NCBI RefSeq assembly: GCF_900607235.1
Contig: NZ_LR027851.1
Span: 372,001-436,000, forward strand
Length of the DNA stretch: 64,000 nt
Direction of reading: 5' to 3'
DNA from: Olivibacter jilunii
Lineage (GTDB): Bacteria > Bacteroidota > Bacteroidia > Sphingobacteriales > Sphingobacteriaceae
Shown here: positions 1-7,777 of the stretch, in pieces
Layout: each line of letters starts with the position of its first letter
How positions within the stretch are numbered: position 1 is the stretch's first letter
Translations under genes and position numbers: made by a program
The notes under the pieces: model-generated
The model's database searches: none
What the model was told of the DNA's origin: nothing
The model's input: the letters and a program-made list of their open reading frames with translations, nothing else

Positions 1-820
1 CCAGCTGTTCTTGTGTTTTGCTTCCGATAGCGGCGCCTTCAAAGGTAATGAAACGACCCATCCAGTCAAAGTGTGTTACAATGGCTTCTCCTGAAACGGA
101 TTGAACAGGTAACTGCAATTGTTTGCCGATTAACGTGGCAATTGTTTTTATTTCAATGGATTGATCGCCCACAACATTATACACGGCTCCTTTCGCTGCT
201 TTCTCTACAGCCAAGCGGTAAGCTTTGGCCGCATCTAAACGATGTACCGCCGACCAATGGTTTTTCCCTTCCTCCGGATAGGCCGAAACACCATTTTTGC
301 GTGCCTGTGCAATAATAAACGGAATAAAGCCTTTATCGCCTTTGTCATGAACGGATGGTGGTAAACGAACTACCGACGCATGAACGCCTGCTTCTGACAG
401 TGCCAAGGTCGTGGCTTCTGAAGGTCGTGGTGAATTTCCAACCGGACTTTCTTCTGTAATAAAGCCATTGATAGGGGTTAATCCTAACATGCCGGAGGTT
501 ACCACCAGAGGTTTGTTGGTGCCTGCCAAGACATTTCCCATAGTCTGGATAGCGGTTTTATCCACTTCACCTGCTTTTTGGTATTGCGTAAAATCATGGA
601 TAAAAGCGGTGTGAATAATGCCGTCGGCCTGTGAGGCGCCTTGTTTTAAAATTTCTAAATCTTCAAGCGTTCCTAATAAAACCGATGCGCCTGCATCACG
701 GATAATTTTCGCGGATGCTTCTGAACGTGCCAAGCCGATGACCTGATGTCCTGCTCGGATCAATTCCTTCACTACTGCCGAGCCGATGAAGCCTGATGCT
801 CCTGTTACAAATATGTTCAT
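1..820 (-). CDS. Atypical SDR-family NAD(P)-dependent oxidoreductase (C-terminus cut by window edge)
   Basis: The frame opens with ATG at 820 and stays open for 273 codons to the left edge, so the C-terminus is missing. The N-terminus reads MNIFVTGASGFIGSAVV, a Rossmann TGxxGxxG dinucleotide-binding motif with G7, G10 and G13. The rest fits an extended or atypical SDR of the NAD-dependent epimerase group. I do not see the classical YxxxK catalytic pair where it would be expected (the stretch there reads RPSEATTLAL), so it is probably an atypical SDR and its substrate cannot be named. No partner gene is visible; the downstream side lies outside the window. Confidence 0.85.
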   Translation of the reverse strand, partial: MNIFVTGASGFIGSAVVKELIRAGHQVIGLARSEASAKIIRDAGASVLLGTLEDLEILKQGASQADGIIHTAFIHDFTQYQKAGEVDKTAIQTMGNVLAGTNKPLVVTSGMLGLTPINGFITEESPVGNSPRPSEATTLALSEAGVHASVVRLPPSVHDKGDKGFIPFIIAQARKNGVSAYPEEGKNHWSAVHRLDAAKAYRLAVEKAAKGAVYNVVGDQSIEIKTIATLIGKQLQLPVQSVSGEAIVTHFDWMGRFITFEGAAIGSKTQEQL

Positions 821-1229
821 CTTTTAACTATTTTGTTTGATACAAAGTTCCTGTATGGACGAAATAATACTGTAGCCGAACGTCAGATTGCTGTAGCCGA
901 AAGGGTAGTTGTGAGAGTAGTTAAGTGGTTGAGTAGGTTTTTTTAAGTGATGAGTTATGAGTGTTGAATGATGAATAGTAGCCGTGGAAGTGGCACTTGT
1001 TTGTCGTTGGGTAGGCTAACGAAAGCCTAAAGCTGAAGTCAATAATTAGCCAATTTGATGTTGGGTGATGAGTTTTTTTATAAGCGATGAATGATGCCTG
1101 CCTGCCGGTAGGCAGGAATTTTTTTGTTGCCGCCCCTTATAGCCGAAAGCTGACTGCTGATAGCTGAAAGCCGAATGCCGGTTGCTAATTCCTAAAACCT
1201 ATAGCACATTACTGCTAGCCAAGTAGATT
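821..1229. repeat. Intergenic repeat mosaic
   Basis: No gene is seen in these 409 bases. The stretch is a patchwork of short quasi-repeats that recur between other genes of the window: TTRAGTNG octamers (about 905-945), TGATGAGT/TGAATGATGAAT words, GCCGAAAGCTGACTGCTGA-like words (about 1140-1180), and a near-palindrome at about 1094-1113 (arms CCTGCCT/AGGCAGG) followed by a T-run. The last has terminator-like shape on the plus strand, but no plus-strand gene precedes it. Confidence 0.6.
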
Positions 1230-2462
1230 TCAGTTTATTTTCTGTTTGATACGATCAATCAACTGATTGAATTGGGGGTTGTTGGGACGTAATTGACTCA
1301 ACCTTTCTGCCCAGCGTAGGGCGTCTTTCAATGCCGGGTCGCCATTGTTTAATACCATGTCAAAGGTATTGCTGGCCTCATAGAGATAAACACAGATCTC
1401 GCCGGTGTAGATTTTTTGCGCAAAGGCTTTGTCTTCGGCTGTAATTTCAGTGCTATCTCTTTCTCCGCTATAATAGGGTTGCATAATTGCGGTATAACGC
1501 CGTTTGTCTTCTGCTTGTATGCTGTCTGTTGATATATCCATGCTGTTGGCCACGAAAGCATAACCCGCTTTTTTAGCTATTTCGGTGTCTTTTGCGCGCT
1601 GTGCGTAGCGTAACTGCAACAGATAAAGGTGTCCTTGCTGCTTGCGACTTAGCTGCTGTTTGAGTGCGTCCATCTGATTAAAAAGACTGGGTATGTCTTG
1701 TAAGCGGTTTTCTCGCAGCGCGGCGCTAGCTGCATCTGTTAATAAGTTAAAGAGCACGGGTGCCAGTTTTTGCCGCCTTGTTTGGTCTACCGTAGGATAG
1801 GTTTTTAGTAATAGGTCAAAAGCAGCCCCTTTGGCATGGTTGAGATTGTCACGGATGAAATCAATGTTAGCCGGGTTTTCACGCTCGGTACTGCTTTGGG
1901 CCTTGATATAGGCATCAAATGCTAAGCTGTTATCAAGGCCTAAATCTTTCTTCTGGATGATATAGGTTTTTAGAAAATGCGGATCCCGATTGCCCCCTTC
2001 AAATTGCTTATCCATTTTAGCTAATACCTGCTCGCGATTTTTTGCTACTGCGTCATGCGCATAAGCCATAAAGGTGTCCGGCTCTTGGTAATCCACCACT
2101 CGTGCCAATAACACACCTTCGGGTGTCAGGTAAAGATAGGTTGGATAAGCGTGTACTTCGTATTGCTTGACGAGCTTTATACCTTCGCCCCGCTCTGCAT
2201 TCAGTTTGTAATTGATGAATGCCTTGTTATATACGGCGCCTACGGCTGCAAGGGGTAGCACCTCTTGGTCCATTCGTTTACAGGGAGGGCACCAATCGGT
2301 ATAAACATCCACAAAAATAGGCTTGTTCTGTTCCTTCGCAAGCTGCAACAGGGCCTTCCACGATCCTTCAAAGAATTGTACACCGTCTTCTGCGCTAGCG
2401 AGTAGGGGAGAAAGGATTAAACCGATATAGAGGAGTGTATTTGCCAGGATGCTTTTCATCAT
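1230..2462 (-). CDS. Secreted thioredoxin-fold protein with helical C-terminal region
   Basis: 410 aa. A signal peptide is visible (hydrophobic 8-22, LASA then EDG), so the protein is exported. Residues about 28-135 form a thioredoxin fold with the active site DWCPPCK (C58, C61) and a cis-Pro loop around VHAYPTYLYL. Family knowledge: thioredoxin_7/DsbD-gamma-like domains act as periplasmic disulfide reductases or holdases. The remaining ~270 residues look alpha-helical without a motif I recognise. It stands alone, with no partner in its strand, and the gaps on both sides are filled by repeats. The redox fold is clear; substrate and partner are unknown. Confidence 0.85.
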   Translation of the reverse strand: MMKSILANTLLYIGLILSPLLASAEDGVQFFEGSWKALLQLAKEQNKPIFVDVYTDWCPPCKRMDQEVLPLAAVGAVYNKAFINYKLNAERGEGIKLVKQYEVHAYPTYLYLTPEGVLLARVVDYQEPDTFMAYAHDAVAKNREQVLAKMDKQFEGGNRDPHFLKTYIIQKKDLGLDNSLAFDAYIKAQSSTERENPANIDFIRDNLNHAKGAAFDLLLKTYPTVDQTRRQKLAPVLFNLLTDAASAALRENRLQDIPSLFNQMDALKQQLSRKQQGHLYLLQLRYAQRAKDTEIAKKAGYAFVANSMDISTDSIQAEDKRRYTAIMQPYYSGERDSTEITAEDKAFAQKIYTGEICVYLYEASNTFDMVLNNGDPALKDALRWAERLSQLRPNNPQFNQLIDRIKQKIN

Positions 2463-2534
2463 TCAATAATTAGCAGGTTTAAAATAAATATCGCTTATGA
2501 AGTGCAATGATACGAATATAAGGAATTTTGGGGA

Positions 2535-2643
2535 TTAGTTGAGTAGTTAAGTGGTTGAGTGGTTAAGTAGTTGAGTGGTTGAGTTGTTTAATAGTTAAGT
2601 GGTGGAGTTGTTTAGTAGTTAAGTGGTTGAGTTGTTAAGTTGT
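2535..2643. repeat. TTRAGTNG octamer array
   Basis: About 13 imperfect copies of an 8-bp unit TTRAGTNG, with TTGAG and TTAAG units tending to alternate (for example TTGAGTAG then TTAAGTGG). The same unit is found at about 18776-18930, 19260-19460, 19790-19990, 20320-20660, 23738-23780 and 46211-46258, always between genes. The period of 8 rules out a codon-based repeat. Confidence 0.8.
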
Positions 2644-2806
2644 AGAATAGTGGCAGTAGCAGTTGCCAAGGCGGTAGCGCGAGCTCAAACCTTATACCCT
2701 AAAGCTTATACCTTTACCGGGAGTATGAGCCGATTAGCCCCTTATAGCCGAAAGCTAATGGCTGAAAGCTGGTTGCTGAAACGGGTGATAAGTTTAGCGT
2801 TGTAGG

Positions 2807-2837
2807 TTGTATGGAAGATCGATTTTGTGTATCTTTA
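2807..2837 (+). promoter_or_regulatory. Putative Bacteroidetes-type promoter of the DUF2281 gene
   Basis: TTG at 2807-2809 is followed after 20 bases by TATCTTTA at 2830-2837, one base off the Bacteroidetes consensus TAnnTTTG. The spacing fits the known 19-21 range. Its position argues for the ATG at 2855 as the start of the next gene, because an upstream in-frame start at 2807 would lie in the promoter itself. Confidence 0.4.
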
Positions 2838-2854
2838 ACATAAATTTCAATGGA

Positions 2855-3058
2855 ATGGAACAGCTTCAATTGATAGAAAAAGTGAAAAAGATACCACCTG
2901 CTTATCAGCAGGAAGTAGAGGATTTTATTGATTTTATCTTAGAAAAAAAAGTTGCTAAAGAGAAAAAAGTTAAACGCAAGTTAGGTTTGTTGAAGGGCAA
3001 ACTGAGCATGGATAGTGATTTTGATACACCTTTAGATGATTTCAAGGATTACATGTAA
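2855..3058 (+). CDS. DUF2281 family protein (VapB-like antitoxin)
   Basis: 67 aa from the ATG at 2855. The protein starts MEQLQLIEKVKKIPPAYQ and ends with the typical DUF2281 tail: a GLLKGKLSM segment, then the C-terminal DFDTPLDDFKDYM. Members of this family are the antitoxin partners of PIN-domain toxins in many bacteria. Its stop codon overlaps the ATG of the following PIN gene (TAATG around 3056-3060), the usual coupling of toxin-antitoxin pairs. Because the toxin is broken, this is probably a surviving orphan antitoxin. An in-frame start at 2807 exists but would overlap the promoter. Confidence 0.8.
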   Translation: MEQLQLIEKVKKIPPAYQQEVEDFIDFILEKKVAKEKKVKRKLGLLKGKLSMDSDFDTPLDDFKDYM

Positions 3059-3296
3059 TGGGACAGTTTCTTCTTGATACACATGTACTTCTTTGGATGC
3101 AAGATGATAATGATCAGCTTCCTGATCATATTAAAGAAGCTTTAAGTGACGCTTCGAACGATCTTTATATTAGTATAGTATCGATTTGGGAAGTGGTGAT
3201 TAAAAAGTCTTTAGGTAAACTTCGTCTTGGCTATAGCATTGATGAATTAATACAGACGCAAATATGAAGAAATATGATCTAGACGTTCTTTGGTAA
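3058..3296 (+). pseudogene. PIN-domain toxin (VapC-like) with internal deletion
   Basis: The first 69 codons (3058-3267) are a good PIN-domain N-terminus: FLLDTHVLLWM with the conserved first Asp, then SIVSIWEVVIKKSLGKL with the conserved Glu. The frame then stops at TGA, whereas intact family members run to about 125-130 residues. In another frame, 3267-3296 encodes KKYDLDVLW followed by a stop, which resembles the usual C-terminal end of these toxins (…Y.v..lW). I read this as loss of the middle ~50 codons, including the later acidic metal-binding residues, with a frame change at the joint. The product should have no RNase activity. Confidence 0.75.
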
Positions 3297-3409
3297 TTGT
3301 CGCTGAACATAAAGTTTATAGCAGTTATTAGTTATGCTCTGCCATCCGATAGCTGGAAGCTAATTCCTAAAACCTTAAAGTCTACAGCTTATACCTTTAC
3401 TGGGAGTAT

Positions 3410-3436
3410 GAGCCGATTATTTCTTTTAATCGGCTC
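3410..3436. repeat. Inverted repeat GAGCCGATTA, 7-base loop
   Basis: GAGCCGATTA at 3410-3419 and its exact complement TAATCGGCTC at 3427-3436 are separated by seven bases. It lies ten bases before a longer palindrome with the same GAGCCGATT core. Confidence 0.8.
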
Positions 3437-3445
3437 AAAAAAATG

Positions 3446-3488
3446 ACATATTTGAGCCGATTATATACACGAATCGGCTCAAATATGT
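3446..3488. repeat. Perfect 17-bp inverted repeat
   Basis: The left arm ACATATTTGAGCCGATT (3446-3462) is exactly complementary to the right arm at 3472-3488, with a 9-base loop. No T-run follows on either strand, so it is not an obvious terminator. The same core, AGCCGATTA, occurs in repeat mosaics at about 2730 and 25962. Confidence 0.85.
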
Positions 3489-3770
3489 ACAACTGGCAAT
3501 ATAAAGATTGGCCTAATTTCATTACCTTAAAGCTTAAAACTTATAGCTTACACCTTATTGATCGCTGACTGCCGAAAGCTGCCATCCGATAGCTGAAAGC
3601 TAATGCTGACGGCTGCTCCTAAGCCCCATGGTACGGAATTAAAGAAAAATGGCACGATATAAGAAGGGTTTTAGTAATAATGTCTTTAACTTAGTCTTAC
3701 AAAGAACAAACCGAGTTTAACGATCTCGCCTATACGTTTGAGATTTAACACTCATAGATAATTTAATTGG

Positions 3771-4679
3771 ATGAAAAAAGTAGTTTGTTTTGGAGAAGTG
3801 CTTTGGGACGTGCTTCCTGAAGGGAAAAAACCGGGCGGTGCCCCCATGAATGTAGCTTATCATCTAAACCGGCTAGGGATAGCGAGTTATATGGTAAGTC
3901 GGGTCGGCGATGATCCGTTGGGAGAAGAACTGACTATGTTCTTGAAAAAAATGGGTTTGTCTACCGAATACATTCAACTGGATAAAGATCAAAAAACCAG
4001 TGAAGTGATTGCTACGGAAGGAGCCAATCACGAGATGAGCTATGAGATCGTACAGCCGGTGGCTTGGGATTTTATTCGTTTCGACCGTCAAACAGCTAAT
4101 TTGGTTGAAAACGCTGATTTAATGGTGTTTGGTAGTTTGGCTGCCCGCAGTGAGCTTAGCCGCGCTACACTATATGATCTGATTGCGCACGCTAAATTGA
4201 GACTTTTTGATGTTAATTTTCGTGCACCGCATTATGAACAAGCTACTATTGAATACCTACTGGACAAGGCTGACATCGTAAAACTGAACAACCATGAACT
4301 ACGCGTTATTGCCTCGTGGTTTGGTGATGAAGGCGGTCAGGAACACGAGCACGTAAATCGTTTGCAGGACAAATATAAGATCGGAGAGATCATTGTAACC
4401 AAAGGTGGAGAGGGTGCTTCTTACTATACACCTATGGAGCGATATGATTTCAAAGCATATCCGGTTATTGTGAAAGATACGGTTGGTAGCGGCGACTCTT
4501 TTTTGGCTGCTTTTGTAGCGCAAAAGTTATTAGGGAAATCGACGGAAGATATATTGGATTATGCGGCTGCATTGGGGGCTTATGTTACCTCGCAGGCAGG
4601 AGCCAACCCGGATTACAAAAGCTCCGATTTAGTACGTTTTATGTGGCAGAAGCAGTTAGAGCAACTCAAATGGCAATGA
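3771..4679 (+). CDS. PfkB-family carbohydrate kinase, probable fructokinase
   Basis: 302 aa, cytoplasmic, normal length for ribokinase/PfkB kinases. The N-terminal signature GGAPMNVAYHLNRLG (about residues 22-36) and the C-terminal signature DTVGSGDSF (D236 to F244, with D242 as the likely catalytic base and the GSGD anion hole) are both intact. Such enzymes phosphorylate fructose or a related sugar with ATP. The gene is convergent with the hybrid sensor gene (13 bases between stops) and lies beside a hexose importer, SusC/D, GH172 and GH32 genes; in Bacteroides the fructan locus also carries a fructokinase beside its sensor. The family is certain; fructose as substrate is inferred from context. 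Confidence 0.88.
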   Translation: MKKVVCFGEVLWDVLPEGKKPGGAPMNVAYHLNRLGIASYMVSRVGDDPLGEELTMFLKKMGLSTEYIQLDKDQKTSEVIATEGANHEMSYEIVQPVAWDFIRFDRQTANLVENADLMVFGSLAARSELSRATLYDLIAHAKLRLFDVNFRAPHYEQATIEYLLDKADIVKLNNHELRVIASWFGDEGGQEHEHVNRLQDKYKIGEIIVTKGGEGASYYTPMERYDFKAYPVIVKDTVGSGDSFLAAFVAQKLLGKSTEDILDYAAALGAYVTSQAGANPDYKSSDLVRFMWQKQLEQLKWQ

Positions 4680-4691
4680 GATCAAAAAATG

Positions 4692-7460
4692 TTATTTGAT
4701 TTTACTTTTATACTGACTGGGCGAGTATCCAAATTTGGCTTTGAAAGTGGTTGAAAAATAGCTGGGGCTGGAAAAACCCACGGCGTAGGTGATTTCTGCA
4801 ACATTTAAAGATTCATGTTTAAGCAGGTAAGAGGCCTTTTTTAATCTGCGCTCCAGAATATATTCATTAACGGTCATGCCGGTCAACGATTTAACTTTTC
4901 GATACAGATGCATGCGGGAAATTCCGATCAGCCGACAAATATCGTCCACACAGAATCGATCGTTACTGAGGTTTTCTTCCACCACGCCGGAAAAGTCGTT
5001 TAACAATTTTTTGTCCAACGAGCTTAATTTAACACTTTCTGTCGGGAGCTCAATATTGCTGGTAAAATGACTTTTTAATACTTTTCTGTTCTTGATTAAC
5101 GCTCTAATACTCGCCGAAAGATTGCTGATCAGGAACGGTTTCGTGATGTACATGTCTACCATGGCATCCATGCCTGAAACAAGCTGCTCCGAACTTGCTT
5201 GGGCGGTAAGAAGGATGATCGGAATATGAGAGGTCTTAAGATCGTTCTTTAAGGTCCTGCATACCTCTTTACCGGATATTTCGGGTATAACATTATCGGT
5301 AATAATGAGGTCGGGTACCTTTTCTCTGGCAAGTTGAATGGCTTCGGGGCCGTTGGTGGTGTAGAATACATCGTATTCATCGCTCAGCTCTGCCACTAAA
5401 TAGTTTAAAAGATCGGGGTTGTCTTCCACAATGAGTAAAGAGTGATCCTTTAAGCCACAGGATTCCGTTTGTTTGATGTCTAGCATTTCGATGTCTGAAA
5501 CGATGGTATACATGGCAGATTTTTCGTCCTTCTTAAGTACCGGGTCATGAAGAACACCTTTTTCGCGTTCGCTTAAATGCTCGTTTCCCAGTGGAAGCGT
5601 AACTGTGAAAGTAGAACCCTGTTCTTTGACTGATGCTACCTGAATGTCTCCTTTGTGTTTGTGGATAATCTCTTTTGCTAAAGATAAACCGATACCGAAG
5701 CCATTGGATGGAGAATTGTCTGCCTGATAGTAGGGGTCAAAAATCAAGGCGAGATCTTTTTCATGCATCCCAATACCTGAATCTTTGATCTGAATGCTTA
5801 CTTCACTTCCGCAGCGGGCTATGTAAACTTTGATGAAACCTCCGGCGTTTACAAACTTGAAGGCATTTGACAAGAGATTCAACAGGGCTTTATCAAGCAT
5901 ATTGACATCAAACCATACCGGTATTTCTTTTTCTGCAGGAACAAAGGACAGTTGCACTTGTCTTTTTAAAGCGTATACTTTAAAAGGTTCGATGAGATCA
6001 CGGACAAAGGAGACCAAATTGTTTGGTGAGGCCTGTATTAAGTAGCCTTCTATTTCTATCTTTCTGAAATCTAACAACTGATTGACGATATTCAGCAGTT
6101 GTACCGAATTACGTTGCACCGCTTTTAACTTATCAGCAGCCAATGGCAAGAGGCGGGGATCTTTTACCATATCCTCGATGGGCGATAAGATCAGTGTTAA
6201 GGGCGTTCGCAGCTCATGGGTAATGTTGGTAAAAAAGTTTAAGCGTGCTTCTGTGCCGGCAGCGGCTTGTTTTGACATTTCAATTAACTGCTTCCGTTGG
6301 GTGTCGATTTCTATATTCTTCTTAGCTAGATTTTTATTGATTTTTCTGTTATCTCTTAGTAGAATGACTACAATGCTTCCAAAAATGAGCGACAATACGA
6401 GCAACACAATAATGGTATTGAGTACAACCTGCTGGCTTTTATAAACTAATTTCTGTTCGTCCAGTAGTTTACGTTGATTGTAAATGTCGTCTTTCTGGCT
6501 ACTGATCATGGCAGCCTGCATCTTCATGACACGCACATTACTTGAGTCAATTACAATGGAACTCAATTTGTTCTCTTTTCTGAAGGGGAGGCCTTTCAAA
6601 ATGTCCAGAGCTGTCCGAATGGCCTCTTTGCCGAGTGTAGGATACACCAGGGAGGCGGTAATTTTTCCGTCGTATACCATATCCAACCCTCCTCCTTCAC
6701 CAAAACAGGCGTCCACGCCGACAATGGGAATATGTTTTTCAGGATAATATTTGTTAAGAATTTTTCGTGCTCCCAGCGCCATGTTATCATTATGGGCAAA
6801 AATGGCATCTATGTCCTTCAACTGCCAGTGTATCTTGCTCAAGATATTTTTGGTGGTGTCTTCCATCCAATCGCCGGATACCGTTTTGGCAATCTTTAAA
6901 GCTTTTAACTGATTAAGTGCGGCGAAGAAGCCGGTACTTCTGTCTATCGCCGGAGAGGAACCGGATAAGCCCGTGATTTCTACAACTTTCCCTTTGTTGC
7001 CAATAAGCTGCGATAGATACTGGCCCGCCATTTCGCCGATTTCCACATTATCAGCACCGATGAATGCCGTATAGCCATTTCCCTTCACTTCCCGATCTAT
7101 TACAATGACAGGAATGCCACGATCCATCACTTTTTTTACGGTGGCAGTTAGGGGTTCGGCTTCGTTTGGTGAAATTATTAAAAGATCAATTCCTTTTTCA
7201 ATAAGCGTATCTACCTGGGCGCGTTGCGTGGTACTGTTGCCACTGGCCTCTAAATAATGAAAATCAACTTCCGGATGAAGGCTTAGCTCAGTCAACATTT
7301 CCGCAAGCATGTTTTTTCTCCATAGATCGTTACCCGTGCATTGGGAGAATCCGATGGTAAACTTATTATGCTTTTTGTTAGTGCTGCAGGAAATTATCAA
7401 CCCGAAACCCAAAAGTAAAAACACCACCACATAGGATCGATTGAAAAAAATGGTATTCAT
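4692..7460 (-). CDS. Hybrid two-component system regulator with periplasmic sugar-binding sensor (BT1754-like)
   Basis: 922 aa. Order: N-terminal membrane/signal segment (about 8-28), a type I periplasmic-binding-protein sensor domain (about 33-320, with NDNMALG and IDREV motifs), a second membrane segment (about 348-368), HisKA with phospho-acceptor H415 in THELRTP, HATPase (N-box LLNLLSNAFKF, GIGLSLAKEI), a receiver with phospho-acceptor D722 in LIITDNVIP, and a C-terminal AraC helix-turn-helix. The whole phosphorelay and the DNA-binding output are thus in one chain. Known relative: the Bacteroides sensor BT1754 binds fructose and induces the fructan locus. The gene is divergent from the importer/SusC/D/GH operon, so it most likely senses fructose and activates it. 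Confidence 0.93.
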   Translation of the reverse strand: MNTIFFNRSYVVVFLLLGFGLIISCSTNKKHNKFTIGFSQCTGNDLWRKNMLAEMLTELSLHPEVDFHYLEASGNSTTQRAQVDTLIEKGIDLLIISPNEAEPLTATVKKVMDRGIPVIVIDREVKGNGYTAFIGADNVEIGEMAGQYLSQLIGNKGKVVEITGLSGSSPAIDRSTGFFAALNQLKALKIAKTVSGDWMEDTTKNILSKIHWQLKDIDAIFAHNDNMALGARKILNKYYPEKHIPIVGVDACFGEGGGLDMVYDGKITASLVYPTLGKEAIRTALDILKGLPFRKENKLSSIVIDSSNVRVMKMQAAMISSQKDDIYNQRKLLDEQKLVYKSQQVVLNTIIVLLVLSLIFGSIVVILLRDNRKINKNLAKKNIEIDTQRKQLIEMSKQAAAGTEARLNFFTNITHELRTPLTLILSPIEDMVKDPRLLPLAADKLKAVQRNSVQLLNIVNQLLDFRKIEIEGYLIQASPNNLVSFVRDLIEPFKVYALKRQVQLSFVPAEKEIPVWFDVNMLDKALLNLLSNAFKFVNAGGFIKVYIARCGSEVSIQIKDSGIGMHEKDLALIFDPYYQADNSPSNGFGIGLSLAKEIIHKHKGDIQVASVKEQGSTFTVTLPLGNEHLSEREKGVLHDPVLKKDEKSAMYTIVSDIEMLDIKQTESCGLKDHSLLIVEDNPDLLNYLVAELSDEYDVFYTTNGPEAIQLAREKVPDLIITDNVIPEISGKEVCRTLKNDLKTSHIPIILLTAQASSEQLVSGMDAMVDMYITKPFLISNLSASIRALIKNRKVLKSHFTSNIELPTESVKLSSLDKKLLNDFSGVVEENLSNDRFCVDDICRLIGISRMHLYRKVKSLTGMTVNEYILERRLKKASYLLKHESLNVAEITYAVGFSSPSYFSTTFKAKFGYSPSQYKSKIK

Positions 7461-7777
7461 GATTTATAATTCAGTTTTAAGCCACCAATTATTGACGCTA
7501 GGTTTTGGCAAATATAAGAGATTGGATCTTTTGGGGAGAGAAAAAAGCATTTTCGCCATTTAGGTGGTTAAACACCGATGGTATAATACTTGAAAAAGAT
7601 GGTACGCTGACGAAAACGTACAGTGAATAATTCATCTTTGTTTTTGTAATTATTTGATAGTCAGATGGATAATTTTTGTTATAAAAATGAAATGATTTGA
7701 TCATTTGCAGCAGCTCCTTCTCTTTTTACCGGCCTACCTTGCACAGCAAATTCAACAAATCAAGATAGATCTATATT
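7461..7777. other. Divergent regulatory region between the hybrid sensor and the fructan operon
   Basis: 317 bases without a convincing gene. The region must hold both promoters. On the sensor side a -7-like TATATTTG is present; on the operon side only a weak TACCTTGC (about 7735) was seen. The activator's binding site could not be picked out by eye. Confidence 0.5.
7509..7516 (-). promoter_or_regulatory. -7 element TATATTTG of the hybrid sensor gene
   Basis: Read on the minus strand the bases are TATATTTG, a full match to the Bacteroidetes -7 consensus TAnnTTTG, 49 bases upstream of the ATG at 7460. No good -33 TTG was found at the expected distance, so the promoter is likely but weak. Confidence 0.4.

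Larger units (their letters stand above)
3297..3770. other. Intergenic region with nested palindromes and promoter of the fructokinase gene
   Basis: 474 bases without a gene. The left part carries the dispersed words GCCGAAAGCTG…, 'cctaaaacctta' and a stretch at about 3388-3420 that repeats one at about 2705-2738 (CTTATACCTTTAC, then GGGAGTATGAGCCGATTA). Two inverted repeats built on GAGCCGATT follow at 3410-3436 and 3446-3488. Near the right end TACGTTTG at 3733-3740 matches the -7 consensus TAnnTTTG, 30 bases before the next start codon, but I find no clear -33 element. Confidence 0.5.

Noticed and set aside
1086-1120. Intrinsic terminator on the plus strand
   Set aside because: The palindrome and T-run have terminator shape, but no plus-strand gene precedes it; it looks like a member of the dispersed palindrome family.
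2623-2805. 60-codon plus-strand frame
   Set aside because: Made of dispersed repeat words (octamer array, GCCGAAAGC words). No coding character.
7498-7704. 68-codon minus-strand frame in the divergent promoter region
   Set aside because: Overlaps the -7 element of the sensor gene; low-complexity composition and no family.
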